Positions 27,723 to 36,614 of a stretch of 64,000 nt of DNA are shown one piece after another. The stretch comes from Butyrivibrio sp. VCB2006 (GTDB lineage: Bacteria; Bacillota; Clostridia; Lachnospirales; Lachnospiraceae): contig NZ_ATVX01000018.1 in the NCBI RefSeq assembly GCF_000420945.1, forward strand, positions 20,703-84,702, written 5' to 3'. Within the stretch, counting starts at the first letter, position 1. Every line of letters begins with the position of its first letter. The notes beneath the pieces were generated by a model. It was not told the origin of the DNA and searched no databases. It saw nothing but the letters and a program-made list of their open reading frames with translations. The position numbers and the translations under genes are program-made.

Positions 27723-29222
27723 ATGGATTTATTAAACTATGATGTATTGGCGAAATCTGGCTACGAAGGCTATGTTTGCAAGGAAGCACCTGTAAGAGTT
27801 CTTCAGTTTGGTGAAGGAAACTTCATGCGTGCATTTGTTGACTACTTTTTTGATATCAGTAATGAGAAAGCTGGCTTTAATGGTAAGGTAGCTCTTGTGC
27901 AGCCTATTTCAATGGGACTTACAGAGCTTATTAACAAGCAGGAAGGCCTCTACACACTTTATCTTCGTGGAAGTGAAAACGGAGAGAAGGTAGATGCTAA
28001 GAGAGTTATTTCTGCAGTAGATTGCTGCCTTAATCCTTATGACAAGGCAGATTATGACAAGATGATGGAGATTGCAGTATCTGATGATCTTGATATCATT
28101 GCTTCTAACACAACAGAAGCCGGTATTGCTTATGATCCTTCATGCAATTTTGAGGATGTTCCTGCTAACAGCTTCCCAGGTAAGCTTACACAGGTTCTTT
28201 TTGCAAGATATAAGGCTGGTAAGAAGGGCGTAGTTGTTCTTTCATGCGAGCTTATTGATAACAATGGTAAAGAGCTTCTTAAGTGCGTTAACCAGTATAT
28301 TGATCAGTGGAAGCTTGAGGATGGCTTCAAGACTTGGGTTAATGAGGAGAACATTTTCTGCTCAACTCTTGTAGACAGAATCGTTCCGGGTAGAATTCGC
28401 GATGCCAGGGAAGTAGAAGAGCTTGAGAAGATCAATGGATACCACGACGAACTCATCGATGTTGGTGAGATTTTCGGTGTTTGGATCATTGAGGGACCAG
28501 ATGGACTTGAGGACAGACTTCCATTCAAGAAGGCTGGCGTTAATGTTCACGTAGTTCCTGATGTTATGCCTTACAAGCATCGTAAGGTTCGTATCCTTAA
28601 CGGCGCTCACACAGGTTTTGTTCTTGGTGCTTATCTTGCAGGTTTTGATATTGTACGTGATTGTATGCACAACGATAATGTTGCAGGCTTCATGAACAAG
28701 ATGCTTAATGAAGAGGTTATTCCTACACTTGTAGATCATCTTGATGAGAATGATCTTAATGAGTTTGCAGCAGCAGTTAAGGATCGTTTCAACAATCCAT
28801 TCGTTAACCACGAGCTTATGTCTATTTCACTTAACTCAACAAGTAAGTGGAAGGCTAGAAATATGCCATCATTCCTTCAGTATATTGATAAGAATGGCAA
28901 GCTTCCTGTTTGCCTTACAATGTCACTTGCTGCATACATTGCTTTCTATTCAAATGACATTCAGGAACTTACAGATGCAGGACTTGTATGCAAGAGACCA
29001 GCAGGCAATACATATACAGTAAGTGATGACAGATGGGCTCTTGAGTTTTTCTATGAGCATAAGGGAGAGTCTGAAGAGGAGCTTGTAAAGGCTGTTCTTG
29101 GCAATGAGAAGATGTGGGATCAGGATCTTAACAAGATTTCAGGTCTTACAGATGCTGTTGTAGCTGACCTTAAGAAGATCCATACAGAGGGTGCAGAGGC
29201 TGCATACGCAAGCTGTCTTTAA
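27723..29222 (+). CDS. uxaB: tagaturonate reductase (altronate oxidoreductase)
   Basis: A 499-residue polyol-specific long-chain dehydrogenase of the UxaB type, which reduces tagaturonate to altronate with NADH in galacturonate (pectin) breakdown. Motifs are RVLQFGEGNFMRAFVDYFF at the N-terminus, the NTTEAG loop, STLVDRIVPG and the catalytic region KHRKVRILNGAHT. Codon choice is highly biased, like the opp genes, indicating strong expression. The GGAGG site at 27710-27714 precedes ATG 27723. No uxaA or uxaC lies beside it, so the remaining pathway is elsewhere. Confidence 0.92.
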   Translation: MDLLNYDVLAKSGYEGYVCKEAPVRVLQFGEGNFMRAFVDYFFDISNEKAGFNGKVALVQPISMGLTELINKQEGLYTLYLRGSENGEKVDAKRVISAVDCCLNPYDKADYDKMMEIAVSDDLDIIASNTTEAGIAYDPSCNFEDVPANSFPGKLTQVLFARYKAGKKGVVVLSCELIDNNGKELLKCVNQYIDQWKLEDGFKTWVNEENIFCSTLVDRIVPGRIRDAREVEELEKINGYHDELIDVGEIFGVWIIEGPDGLEDRLPFKKAGVNVHVVPDVMPYKHRKVRILNGAHTGFVLGAYLAGFDIVRDCMHNDNVAGFMNKMLNEEVIPTLVDHLDENDLNEFAAAVKDRFNNPFVNHELMSISLNSTSKWKARNMPSFLQYIDKNGKLPVCLTMSLAAYIAFYSNDIQELTDAGLVCKRPAGNTYTVSDDRWALEFFYEHKGESEEELVKAVLGNEKMWDQDLNKISGLTDAVVADLKKIHTEGAEAAYASCL

Positions 29223-29266
29223 TTTTTGAAAATAAATATAATGTATAAAACTTCTTTTTCATTTTT

Positions 29267-29301
29267 TGAGCCTTGGAAACTATTTTCCGAGGCTCATTTT
29301 T
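29267..29301 (+). terminator. terminator after uxaB
   Basis: TGAGCCTTGG at 29267-29276 pairs with CCGAGGCTCA at 29287-29296 (one wobble pair), followed by TTTTTG. Confidence 0.88.
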
Positions 29302-29325
29302 GTTTGGATGTCAATCCGCTAATGG

Positions 29326-29512
29326 CGCACAATTGTGCGTCTTGCAAGGAAAAACAGTGATGAAATTAATATTGTTTACAATGACTTTTTTGATTCTGGT
29401 CAAAAACGATATAACAAAAATAAAATTTTTGTAAAAAAATTGTAGCAAAATTAATCAACATGGTTTATTATTGTAACAGCACAACACTTTAAACTGTTAA
29501 ACTTTAGTTTAA
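29326..29512. promoter_or_regulatory. two palindromes in the 524-base gap before the Opp operon
   Basis: CGCACAATTGTGCG at 29326-29339 is a perfect 14-base palindrome, and TTAAACTTTAGTTTAA at 29497-29512 has 7-bp arms around TT. They lie in an AT-rich, non-coding stretch upstream of the opp promoter and look like operator sites. The same gap also has TTGTAGCAAAATTA near 29441, also found upstream of uxaB near 27663. Confidence 0.45.
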
Positions 29513-29566
29513 TAAAAGGTGGTTGGAGAACTTGATATTTCTAGCACTGAAGAAAATAATCCGGTA

Positions 29567-29595
29567 TTGATTTATTTTATTCAGCGTAGTATAAT
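29567..29595 (+). promoter_or_regulatory. sigma-A promoter of the Opp binding-protein gene
   Basis: TTGATT at 29567-29572, a 17-base spacer and a perfect TATAAT at 29590-29595. The untranslated leader would be about 145 bases long. Confidence 0.85.
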
Positions 29596-29746
29596 TGTAT
29601 ACAGGTTTGAAAGAAAGTAGAAACAATGACGTTTTTACGGAGACTAAGAGTGGGGAACATATTCTAGTGATAAAAAGGTTATTTGTATCTTCACGATGCA
29701 GATAGCTATTTTTATATATTTTCTTATTAAAATATGGAGGAAAATT

Positions 29747-32008
29747 ATGAAGAAGTACAACAGAGTAATCGCTTTACTTGCTGCTACATCTATGACAGCT
29801 ACACTTATGGCTGGATGCGGCAAGACAGAAGCTCCTGCACAGACAGATACACCTGCGCAGACAACAGAGTCTACTGATACAGCTGCAACAGAGGCTACTG
29901 TAGCAGAGGAGACTACAGAGGTTGATTCAAACCTCCCATCACTTGTAGGCGTTGAGCCAGATACTCGTCTTGCTTCTGAAGCTTATTCAGAGCTTTGGGA
30001 TGTAGACAGCTATCAGACAGAGTCATCAGAGCTCTACAATAGAGCGCTTGGTGAGTACTATGAGACATACCAGAAGGCACTTGAGGCTGACAACCTTTCA
30101 GAGCGTTATGCTCTTCAGGCTGTTGCTGAGGCTAAGCTTCTTGAGTCTGGTGTATTCATTCCACTTTCAACTCGTGGTGGTAACTACGCTATCACACGTA
30201 TGGCTCCTGGTTCAGTAACAACAACTCTTTGGGGCAACGACGATGAGAGATGGCATAATGCTCTTATTACAACAGAGCTTATTGCTTCTGAAGATATTCA
30301 GGCTCTCAGAGATATGCTCAAGGAGCTTAGAGGTACAGGCACATATGTAGAAAAGGCTAAAGAGTACCTTGCAGACAAGGGCTATACATTAAAGGATTCT
30401 TACAACTATCCTAGTTCATCAGACCCTGTAACATGGGACGTACTTGCTACATCAAGACAGGCTGATTCAAGAATTCTTATTCAGCTCTATGATGGACTTA
30501 CAGAGTACGACGTAGAGAACGTTCAGCAGCCTGCACTTGCAGAGAGCTGGGAAGTATCTGATGACGGACTTACATACACATTCCACATTCGTGAGGGTGT
30601 TAAGTGGGTTGACGCTCAGGGTAGAGAAGTTGCTGATCTTACAGCAGACGATTTCGTAGCTGGTATGCAGCACATGATGGACGCTATGGGTGGTCTTGAG
30701 TACCTCGTTCAGGGCGTTATCAAGGGTGCAGATGCTTATATTAACGGTGAGACAACTGATTTCGCAGAAGTTGGTGTTAAGGCTGTTGATGATTACACAC
30801 TTGAGTACACACTTGAGCAGAAGACTCCTTACTTCATGACAATGCTCAGCTATGGTGTATTTGCTCCTCTTTCAAGATCATACTATGAAGGACAGGGCGG
30901 ACAGTTCGGTCAGGGCGCTTCAGCTGGTCAGTATGGTACAGATAAGGATCACATCGCTTACTGTGGACCATTCATCATCACAAGCTTCACTGAGAAGAAC
31001 TCAATCGTATTCAAGGCTAATCCACTTTACTGGAACAAGGACAACCAGGAAATCAAGACTCTTACATATGTATTCGAAGATGGTACAGATGTAACAAAGA
31101 CATACAACGATACACTTGCTGGTACAGTTGACGGATGCGGACTTAACACATCAACAATCGAGTCTGCTAAGGCTGACGGAACTTTTGATAAGTATAAGTA
31201 CACATCTAACACAGATGCTACAACATTCAACGGATTCCTTAACATCAACCGTAAGTCATTTGCAAACTCTAACGATGCTACAGTAGCAGTTTCTGAGAAG
31301 ACTGTTTACGAAGGACAGAGAACAACTATCGCTATGCAGAACCAGAACTTCAGACTTGCTGTTTGCTCAGCTCTTGACAGAGCAGCTTACAACGCTCAGA
31401 CACAGGGTGAAGATCTTAAGCTCATGAGCCTTAGAAACTCTTATGTTCCTGGTAACTTCGTAAGCCTCGAAGAGGATGTTACAATCGACATCAACGGAAC
31501 AGCTACAACATTCCCAGCTGGTACCTACAATGGTGAGATCACACAGGCTCAGATCGATGCTGATGGTGTAAGCCTTAAGGTTTGGGATGCAGATACACAG
31601 TCTTCAGACGGATTTGATGGATGGTATAATCCTACAGCAGCTAAGGAAAACCTTGCTAAGGCAACAGAAGAACTTGCAGCTCAGGGTGTAGAGATTTCTA
31701 AAGAGAATCCTATCCAGATCGACCTTCCTTACTTCGCTGGTTCTGAGGTATACACAAACAGAGCTAACGCATTCAAGCAGTCACTTGAGACAGTACTTGA
31801 TGGCGCGGTTGTAATCAACCTTGTTAAGTGCGAGTCAGCTGATGACTGGTACTATGCAGCTTACTACCCAGAGACAGGTTACGAGTTCAACTGCGATATG
31901 TGTGACGTATCCGGTTGGGGTCCTGACTATGGTGATCCTCAGACATACCTTGATACAATGCTTCCTGACTATGCAGGATACATGGTTAAGAGTATTGGTA
32001 TCTTCTAA
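29747..32008 (+). CDS. peptide-type ABC transporter lipoprotein, apparently circularly permuted
   Basis: A 753-residue family 5 extracellular binding protein. A signal peptide ends in the lipobox LMAGC with Cys24 as the lipid anchor, followed by a Thr/Ala/Glu-rich linker. Residues ~75-190 (LSERYALQAVAEAKLLESGVFIP and GGNYAITRMAP) resemble the C-terminal end of ordinary OppA/DppA proteins. Only after residue ~226 does the normal N-terminal part begin (TWDVLATSRQAD, then PALAESWEVSDDGLTYTFHIREGVKW). The chain ends soon after GWGPDYGDPQTYLDTM, where normal proteins continue for 100-150 residues. The simplest reading is circular permutation, not truncation. ATG 29747 is chosen for the GGAGG at 29736-29740 and the signal peptide. 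Codon bias suggests very high expression. Confidence 0.88.
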   Translation: MKKYNRVIALLAATSMTATLMAGCGKTEAPAQTDTPAQTTESTDTAATEATVAEETTEVDSNLPSLVGVEPDTRLASEAYSELWDVDSYQTESSELYNRALGEYYETYQKALEADNLSERYALQAVAEAKLLESGVFIPLSTRGGNYAITRMAPGSVTTTLWGNDDERWHNALITTELIASEDIQALRDMLKELRGTGTYVEKAKEYLADKGYTLKDSYNYPSSSDPVTWDVLATSRQADSRILIQLYDGLTEYDVENVQQPALAESWEVSDDGLTYTFHIREGVKWVDAQGREVADLTADDFVAGMQHMMDAMGGLEYLVQGVIKGADAYINGETTDFAEVGVKAVDDYTLEYTLEQKTPYFMTMLSYGVFAPLSRSYYEGQGGQFGQGASAGQYGTDKDHIAYCGPFIITSFTEKNSIVFKANPLYWNKDNQEIKTLTYVFEDGTDVTKTYNDTLAGTVDGCGLNTSTIESAKADGTFDKYKYTSNTDATTFNGFLNINRKSFANSNDATVAVSEKTVYEGQRTTIAMQNQNFRLAVCSALDRAAYNAQTQGEDLKLMSLRNSYVPGNFVSLEEDVTIDINGTATTFPAGTYNGEITQAQIDADGVSLKVWDADTQSSDGFDGWYNPTAAKENLAKATEELAAQGVEISKENPIQIDLPYFAGSEVYTNRANAFKQSLETVLDGAVVINLVKCESADDWYYAAYYPETGYEFNCDMCDVSGWGPDYGDPQTYLDTMLPDYAGYMVKSIGIF

Positions 32009-32065
32009 TAAACACTGCGTGTTTATTAGAAAAGATTATGCACAGAAATCCGTAATAACGGATTT
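32005..32065 (+). other. two hairpins at the binding-protein stop codon
   Basis: CTAATAAACAC at 32005-32015 pairs perfectly with GTGTTTATTAG at 32019-32029 and includes the stop codon. AAATCCGT at 32046-32053 pairs with ACGGATTT at 32058-32065. Neither has a T-tract, so they may protect the 3' end of the binding-protein mRNA and do not look like terminators. Confidence 0.6.
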
Positions 32066-32115
32066 CGCGCATGATATTATCTGATTTAGTTTGTAATAAG
32101 ATATTGCAAATAAAT

Positions 32116-32152
32116 TGGAGAAAGTGGGAAAAAGTTCTTCCCACTTTCTCCA
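32116..32152 (+). terminator. 15-bp perfect hairpin between the binding protein and permease genes
   Basis: TGGAGAAAGTGGGAA at 32116-32130 pairs perfectly with TTCCCACTTTCTCCA at 32138-32152 around a 7-base loop. The following TTCTGTTG is a poor T-tract, so this is either a partial terminator or an mRNA stabiliser that raises binding-protein mRNA over permease mRNA. Confidence 0.65.
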
Positions 32153-32166
32153 TTCTGTTGTATAAT
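32138..32166 (+). promoter_or_regulatory. candidate internal promoter for oppBCDF
   Basis: A perfect TATAAT at 32161-32166 lies just after the hairpin, with a weak TTCCCA 17 bases upstream inside the right arm. It would give the permease genes their own start. Confidence 0.45.
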
Positions 32167-32250
32167 GTTGTGGCTGTGTAACTAAATAATTAATTTTTTA
32201 TAAACTTATTTAGCCACATATACAAAATATGTTCTTAAAGGATAGACGCT

Positions 32251-33828
32251 ATGACTAAGTATGTATTGAAAAGACTATTGCATGGATTAATTTCATCCTT
32301 CGTTGTTGTTACTATTGTAATGATAATGATCTATACCATGCTGGACAGAAACCTTATTTTTGCTACTGATAATGTCTTCAAGAACTATGGTAACAATGAG
32401 AAGACAGCATATATGTACAGAAAGTGGGAAGAGTACGGTTATCTGGACCTTATTACCTATAATGATTACCTTCTTGACCTTGTTGATAAGGGGGAACTCG
32501 ATGAGGAGACACAGAAGAAGGTTGCTTCTATTGGCAAGAAACCTGAGAACGATTCAGAACTTACAGCTGAGTACGTTCAGAAGTTTAATGATTGGTGTGC
32601 AGCTAACGGATACACTGTAACAAGACTTAATGCCATCATGGTTACACCCAAGAAGTATGCTAATGGTGGTGCGCAGCAGCTTTTCGCAGCTAAGGATCTT
32701 CCTGTTACTCACAGATTAGTTAAATATGTTACAGGACTTATTTCTGTAGATAATATTCATTTCGTTGATGAAGATATTGACCTTGGCAAGAGAGGCCTTA
32801 CATTTACACTTCATGACCCGGTTTACGGTGGTGATAAGTTTGCTCCTGCAATTATCGGAAATGGAACATATCATAAATATTTATTATATGTAGATAAGGT
32901 ATTCCCTTATTTACACCAGAATTTGGTTACTATTAACCTTGGTAAGTCATATGCAGTAAATGCAGGTATCGATGTATTTGATACCATGACCAAGAAGCAG
33001 GGATCTTATGTTATGTCTACTATGACATTCCCTACAGGCCTTACTGAGGAGTCAGCTGATGACCTTCACTCAGCTACTTTTGTATACGGCTCAATGGCAG
33101 CTAACAAGGTTAATTCAGATAGATTTACAGACGACTATACAAGCGTTTCAACCTACAAGGCTGGTAAGTCTAAGGTTGGATACTCATTTACAATCGGTAT
33201 TATTGAGGTATTCCTTGTTTATCTGTTTGGTATTCCTATGGGTATTCTCATGGCCAAGAAGAAGGACAAGTTTGTTGATAAGCTTGGTACAGCTTACATC
33301 GTATTTATTACAGCGGTTCCTTCACTGGCATATATTTTCCTGTTCAAGGCTATTGGCGGTAAGATTGGTCTTCCAACAACCTTTGATATGGAATCTACAA
33401 GTAAGTTGATTTATGTTCTTCCTATTGTTTCACTTGCACTTCCTGCAATCGGAAACATTATGAAGTGGCTTCGTAGATACATGATCGATCAGATGAATTC
33501 TGATTATGTTAAATTTGCAAGATCCGGTGGTCTTACAGAGGGTGAAATCTTCAGAAAGCATATCCTCAAGAATGCTTCAATTCCTCTTGTACATGGTATT
33601 CCAGGTCAGATTCTCGGAGCTCTTGTTGGTGCTATTATTACTGAGCGTGTTTATACAGTTCCCGGTGCCGGTAACCTTATGACAATCGCTATTAATCAGT
33701 ACGACAACGGTGTAATCGTTGGTATGGCACTGTTTTATTCACTCCTTTCAGTAATTAGTATCATTGCGGGTGATGTACTTATTTCAATAGTAGATCCTCG
33801 TATCAGCTACACTGGAAAAGCTAGGTAA
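32251..33828 (+). CDS. oligopeptide ABC transporter permease (OppB-like) with a large extracellular insert
   Basis: A 525-residue membrane permease, against ~310 for a usual OppB/DppB. TM1 is at about residues 10-30 (HGLISSFVVVTIVMIMIYTML). A polar stretch of about 270 residues follows, rich in charged residues and expected outside the cell. The remaining helices begin near residue 310 (YSFTIGIIEVFLVYLFGIPMG), and the EAA coupling loop is YVKFARSGGLTEGEIFRKHI. The C-terminal part is a standard binding-protein-dependent permease. The insert may touch the unusual binding protein. It is followed by the second permease after 27 bases. Confidence 0.85.
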   Translation: MTKYVLKRLLHGLISSFVVVTIVMIMIYTMLDRNLIFATDNVFKNYGNNEKTAYMYRKWEEYGYLDLITYNDYLLDLVDKGELDEETQKKVASIGKKPENDSELTAEYVQKFNDWCAANGYTVTRLNAIMVTPKKYANGGAQQLFAAKDLPVTHRLVKYVTGLISVDNIHFVDEDIDLGKRGLTFTLHDPVYGGDKFAPAIIGNGTYHKYLLYVDKVFPYLHQNLVTINLGKSYAVNAGIDVFDTMTKKQGSYVMSTMTFPTGLTEESADDLHSATFVYGSMAANKVNSDRFTDDYTSVSTYKAGKSKVGYSFTIGIIEVFLVYLFGIPMGILMAKKKDKFVDKLGTAYIVFITAVPSLAYIFLFKAIGGKIGLPTTFDMESTSKLIYVLPIVSLALPAIGNIMKWLRRYMIDQMNSDYVKFARSGGLTEGEIFRKHILKNASIPLVHGIPGQILGALVGAIITERVYTVPGAGNLMTIAINQYDNGVIVGMALFYSLLSVISIIAGDVLISIVDPRISYTGKAR

Positions 33829-33855
33829 GACAACAATAGATTGGAGATTTTAACA

Positions 33856-34833
33856 ATGGAAAATAAAGATTCTCTTTTTACAGTAGAGGGAATGACAGAT
33901 GAGGAGCTCTTTTCGCTTGTAGATCATAACAGTCTTGACTCTGAGAAGATTACAGCTCCCAGATATTCATACTGGCGTTCAGTATTTCGCGTATTCTTCA
34001 AGAAGAAGATTAACATCGTAATCCTTGCTGTTTTAGCATTTGTTATTTTGTTTGCTTATATTTATCCTTCACTTATAAGCTACGACAGATTCGGAAATCT
34101 TATGGATGCTTCTGCTAAGCATCTTAAGCCAGGCGCAGCCATTAAGAAGTTTGGATTTAGCATTCATTGGATTCTTGGTACAGGTGCATCAGGACAGTCA
34201 ACTTTTGATGCTATCTGGACAGGTTCAAGAATTTCAATTTCCCTGGCGTTTATCTGTGCTGCAATTAACATGACAATCGGTGTACTTGTTGGTGCTATTT
34301 GGGGATTCAGCAAGAAGATAGATATGATTATGATGGAAGTTTACAATATCGTTGGTAACATTCCAATGATCCTTCTTATCTCTGTACTTGTACTTATCTT
34401 TTCTCCAAGCTTTGGATCAATGGTATTTGCGCTTACATGTACAGGCTGGCTGTTCATTGCATACTTTATCAGAACACAGGTTATTATCATAAGAGATAGA
34501 GAGTACAATCTGGCAAGCCGTTGCCTTGGTACTCCTCTTACAAGAATTGCTACCAAGAATATTTTGCCATTCATGACATCAGTTATAGTTACACTTCTTG
34601 CTGTAGAGATTCCTTCATATATCGGATACGAGGTATTCCTTGCTTATATCGGTATGGGTATGTCAGATATGTCTCTTGGTAGACTTATCTATGAGGCAGA
34701 GAGTGCCATGGTTACTCCTGGTTGGCAGTTCGAGTTCTGGAGCCCGGTTGTAATTGCTTCAATTATCACAGTTGCTCTTTATGTTACAGGACAGAATTTG
34801 GGTGATGCATCAGACCCTAGAACACATATGTAA
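33856..34833 (+). CDS. oligopeptide ABC transporter permease (OppC-like)
   Basis: A 325-residue permease with a polar N-terminal region of about 50 residues, TM1 (INIVILAVLAFVILFAYIYP), an extracellular loop, five further helices and a coupling loop (YNLASRCLGTPLTRIATKNI). The length is close to normal for OppC. It would pair with the preceding permease. ATG 33856 is chosen because GGAG at 33843-33846 precedes it; an in-frame TTG at 33841 overlaps that site. It ends 14 bases before the first ATPase gene. Confidence 0.88.
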   Translation: MENKDSLFTVEGMTDEELFSLVDHNSLDSEKITAPRYSYWRSVFRVFFKKKINIVILAVLAFVILFAYIYPSLISYDRFGNLMDASAKHLKPGAAIKKFGFSIHWILGTGASGQSTFDAIWTGSRISISLAFICAAINMTIGVLVGAIWGFSKKIDMIMMEVYNIVGNIPMILLISVLVLIFSPSFGSMVFALTCTGWLFIAYFIRTQVIIIRDREYNLASRCLGTPLTRIATKNILPFMTSVIVTLLAVEIPSYIGYEVFLAYIGMGMSDMSLGRLIYEAESAMVTPGWQFEFWSPVVIASIITVALYVTGQNLGDASDPRTHM

Positions 34834-34847
34834 GGAAACGTAGGAAG

Positions 34848-36614
34848 ATGGAAGATAAGAAAGTATTATTATCAGTTAAAGATTTGGAAGTAAAATTCCG
34901 TGTAAGAGGCCGTATTCTTACAGCTATCCGCGGTATTTCACTTGATATTTACGAGAATGAATCCATTGCTATCGTAGGTGAGTCAGGATCTGGTAAATCA
35001 GTATTTACCAAGACTTTTGCAGGAATGCTTGATTCTAACGGATTTATCAGCAATGGTGATATCCTTTTCAATGATGACGAGTTATCTAATACAGTTGTAT
35101 TCTTAAATGCAGCCGGCAGAAGAGAACTTAATTCAATTACAGACAGGCTTAATGCTTATTCTTCACTTGAATTTGGTGCAGATACTTACAAGAAGATTCT
35201 TGACCTTGAGTCATCCAAGAGAGCCAAAGAGACTCTTTCAGACGAGCAGGATCAGGAATTTGATAAGAGAATCAAGGATATCAAATTCAAGAAGACAGAA
35301 GAGTTTAACTACAAGCAGACACTTGATCCTAAGAAGGAAAAGGATAAGATCAAGGAGTCTGAGAAAAAGATTAAGCAGTTTGATGCTGATATCTTAGCAG
35401 TAGAGAAGGAAAGAAATGATCTTATTGCTAAGCATAAAGCAGACGTTGCTGCAGATAACACATATCTTGCTGAGTACAACAGAAACATGCAGACTCTCAA
35501 GGATCAGTACAAGAATGAGATCGCTAAGCCTGTTACCAAGACTCAGATTGAGAGAAATGCTGTTATTGCCAAGGAAATTTACCTTTCAGTAGGTAGATTT
35601 AAATATTCAAAGAGAAGAAAATATGTATCTAAGCTCCTTGCTGATTTCAAGAAAGCTCTTAAGATGGGCGAGGACGTTTCAAATGAGGATGTTAAGATTA
35701 AACTCTTTGATAACGTTATGTACTGCCAGCTTGTAGAAGAGGCAGAGACTAAGCTTACTGGTAAGATTCATATTAACCTTGCAAGAGTAACAGACCCTGA
35801 GGACTGGGGACAGACTCGTGGTAAGAAAATTGCTACAGTATTCCAGGATCCTATGACATCTCTTAACCCAATTATCACAATTGGTAAGCAGATTACTTCA
35901 ATTATCATGAAGCATCAGAACTGCTCAGAGGTAGAAGCTAGGGTACGTGCTATTGAAATCATGAAGAAGGTTGGTATTCCTAATGCAGAGAAGCGCTACG
36001 ATGATTACCCATTCCAGTATTCAGGTGGTATGAGACAGCGTATAGTTATTGCTATTGCTCTTTCATGTCAGCCGAAGATCCTTATCTGTGATGAGCCTAC
36101 AACAGCGCTTGACGTTACAATTCAGGCTCAGATCCTTCAGCTTCTTAAGGATCTTCAGAAGGAATATAACTACACAATCGTATTCATTACTCACGACCTT
36201 GGTGTAGTTGCTAATATTGCAGACAGAGTTGCCGTTCTTTACGGCGGACAGATTGTTGAGCTTGGAACTGTAGAAGATGTATTCTATGATTCAAGACACC
36301 CATACACATGGGCACTTTTATCATCACTTCCACAGCTTGCTCAGAGAGATACAGAGCTTTACTCAATTACAGGTACACCACCATCACTTTATAACAAGAT
36401 CGTTGGTGACGCATTTGCACCTCGTAATCCATATTGCCTTAAGATTGATACTATTGAAGAACCACCTATGTTTAAGGTTAGTGATACTCATTACGCTAAG
36501 ACATGGCTTCTCGATCCAAGGGCGCCAAAGATTGAAAAGCCGGAAATTATCCGGAATATTCATGAGAAGTTCTTAAAGATTTATGATGTTACGGAGGTTT
36601 CTGAAAATGGCTAA
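34848..36614 (+). CDS. oligopeptide ABC transporter ATPase (OppD-like) with a ~235-residue insert
   Basis: A 588-residue ATPase; ordinary OppD/DppD proteins are near 330-350. Walker A GESGSGKS is at 44-51, but the Q-loop glutamine ([10 protein letters not shown]) is only at 333. The region between, about residues 77-315, is Lys/Glu-rich and heptad-like ([20 protein letters not shown]) and has no known domain. After it the enzyme is normal: signature YSGGMRQR near 391, Walker [10 protein letters not shown] with Asp415, THDL H-loop, and the C-terminal oligopeptide/dipeptide domain with SLPQLAQRD. The insert sits where the helical subdomain begins, so it would project from the ATPase towards the permease or cytoplasm. 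It overlaps the next ATPase gene by eight bases. Confidence 0.88.
   Translation: MEDKKVLLSVKDLEVKFRVRGRILTAIRGISLDIYENESIAIVGESGSGKSVFTKTFAGMLDSNGFISNGDILFNDDELSNTVVFLNAAGRRELNSITDRLNAYSSLEFGADTYKKILDLESSKRAKETLSDEQDQEFDKRIKDIKFKKTEEFNYKQTLDPKKEKDKIKESEKKIKQFDADILAVEKERNDLIAKHKADVAADNTYLAEYNRNMQTLKDQYKNEIAKPVTKTQIERNAVIAKEIYLSVGRFKYSKRRKYVSKLLADFKKALKMGEDVSNEDVKIKLFDNVMYCQLVEEAETKLTGKIHINLARVTDPEDWGQTRGKKIATVFQDPMTSLNPIITIGKQITSIIMKHQNCSEVEARVRAIEIMKKVGIPNAEKRYDDYPFQYSGGMRQRIVIAIALSCQPKILICDEPTTALDVTIQAQILQLLKDLQKEYNYTIVFITHDLGVVANIADRVAVLYGGQIVELGTVEDVFYDSRHPYTWALLSSLPQLAQRDTELYSITGTPPSLYNKIVGDAFAPRNPYCLKIDTIEEPPMFKVSDTHYAKTWLLDPRAPKIEKPEIIRNIHEKFLKIYDVTEVSENG

Noticed and set aside
28362..28811. 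149-codon minus-strand reading frame
   Set aside because: It is antisense to uxaB and has no support.
31900..32008. Frameshift or truncation at the end of the Opp binding protein
   Set aside because: The apparently missing C-terminal segment is found near the N-terminus, and the stop is followed by orderly hairpins, so permutation explains it better.
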